A DNA stretch of 5,873 nucleotides from an uncultured Clostridia bacterium (GTDB taxonomy: Bacteria; Bacillota; Clostridia; Oscillospirales; Acutalibacteraceae): contig CAMUZD010000116.1 in assembly GCA_947165115.1 (NCBI GenBank), positions 1 to 5,873 of the forward strand, given 5' to 3'. Shown piece after piece: positions 5,785 to 5,873 of this stretch; positions within the stretch are counted from its first letter, which is position 1, and each line of letters opens with the position of its first letter. The translations under genes and the position numbers were made by a program. Below the pieces are notes generated by a model, which made no database searches, was not told where the DNA came from, and was given only the letters and a program-made list of their open reading frames with translations.

Positions 5785-5813
5785 TTGACTTTCTTTGCGC
5801 TTTGTGATACAAT
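5785..5813 (+). promoter_or_regulatory. Sigma-A promoter for the gene at the right edge
   Basis: TTGACT (5785-5790, 5 of 6) and TACAAT (5808-5813, 5 of 6) are separated by 17 bp. Transcription would start near 5820, leaving a leader of about 29 nt with a strong AAGGAG ribosome site at 5834-5839. The promoter marks a transcription unit separate from the polysaccharide operon. Confidence 0.75.
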
Positions 5814-5848
5814 AAGTGCAATCCCGAAAAAGCAAGGAGCAAAAAACG

Positions 5849-5873
5849 ATGAAATTCAAATCCGTCATCCTGT
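5849..5873 (+). CDS. Start of an unidentified gene (cut by right window edge)
   Basis: Only eight codons are visible, reading MKFKSVIL. AAGGAG lies 9 nt before the ATG and a good promoter lies at 5785-5813, so a gene start is likely. A short basic beginning followed by hydrophobic residues is what a signal peptide or lipoprotein leader looks like, so a secreted or membrane-anchored product is possible, but eight residues cannot settle this. No function can be assigned. Confidence 0.6.

Noticed and set aside
5636..5842. 68-codon hydrophobic minus-strand frame in the GC-rich element
   Set aside because: It overlaps the plus-strand promoter, lacks a ribosome site, and competes with two other long minus-strand frames here, as expected of GC-rich DNA with few stops. 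A conserved small membrane protein cannot be fully excluded.

Overview
The window looks like a chromosomal piece of a low-to-mid GC Gram-positive anaerobe, most likely a gut Clostridia-type Firmicute (Oscillospirales or a relative). This is inference. It rests on strong GGAGG-type ribosome sites, a Bacillus/Clostridium-type short ManA, an ABC-F ATPase, an intergenic hairpin of a type I recall from gut Clostridia (core GGGCGGAT/ATCCGCCC), and a polysaccharide cluster with CDP-glycerol-transferase-like and GT32-like genes. No rRNA, tRNA, CRISPR array, integrase or transposase gene is visible.

Left part (1-1361, minus strand): a two-gene operon of manA (mannose-6-phosphate isomerase) followed after 3 nt by the N-terminal quarter of an ABC-F ATPase that runs off the left edge. 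A plausible sigma-A promoter sits directly upstream of manA.

Middle (1362-2074): a divergent intergenic region, then a short plus-strand gene for a 66-residue Cys-rich (zinc-ribbon-like) protein with a hairpin in its leader. It is followed by a strong intrinsic terminator, a palindromic intergenic repeat, a 7-bp tandem repeat and a good promoter (TTGATT-17-TATAAT).

Right part (2075-5518, plus strand): a surface-polysaccharide operon. A membrane-bound polyprenyl-phosphate sugar-1-phosphate transferase would start the lipid-linked unit, and two GT2 glycosyltransferases, overlapping at their ends, would extend it. The cluster then collapses into two successive gene remnants. One is a GT32/OCH1-like glycosyltransferase stopped at codon 27 by a TGA where the family has Trp. 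The other is the first ~52 codons of a probable CDP-glycerol glycerophosphotransferase-like gene. Sampled GC falls along the cluster from about 60% inside the first gene to below 30% in the last remnant.

At 5518/5519 the sequence changes abruptly to about 66% GC (hand count, 5521-5760), a ~250-bp stretch packed with short inverted repeats and without a convincing gene. A new transcription unit then begins: promoter TTGACT-17-TACAAT, AAGGAG site, and the first 8 codons of a gene cut by the window edge.

Taken together, ManA could supply mannose-6-phosphate/fructose-6-phosphate interconversion for nucleotide sugars, and the phosphotransferase plus GT2 enzymes could use such sugars at the membrane. 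The truncated right end suggests that the polysaccharide locus has been partly deleted or recombined, or that the assembly joins two sequences there. I see no clear evidence of a wholly new system; the most unusual parts are the decayed cluster end and the GC-rich multi-hairpin element.
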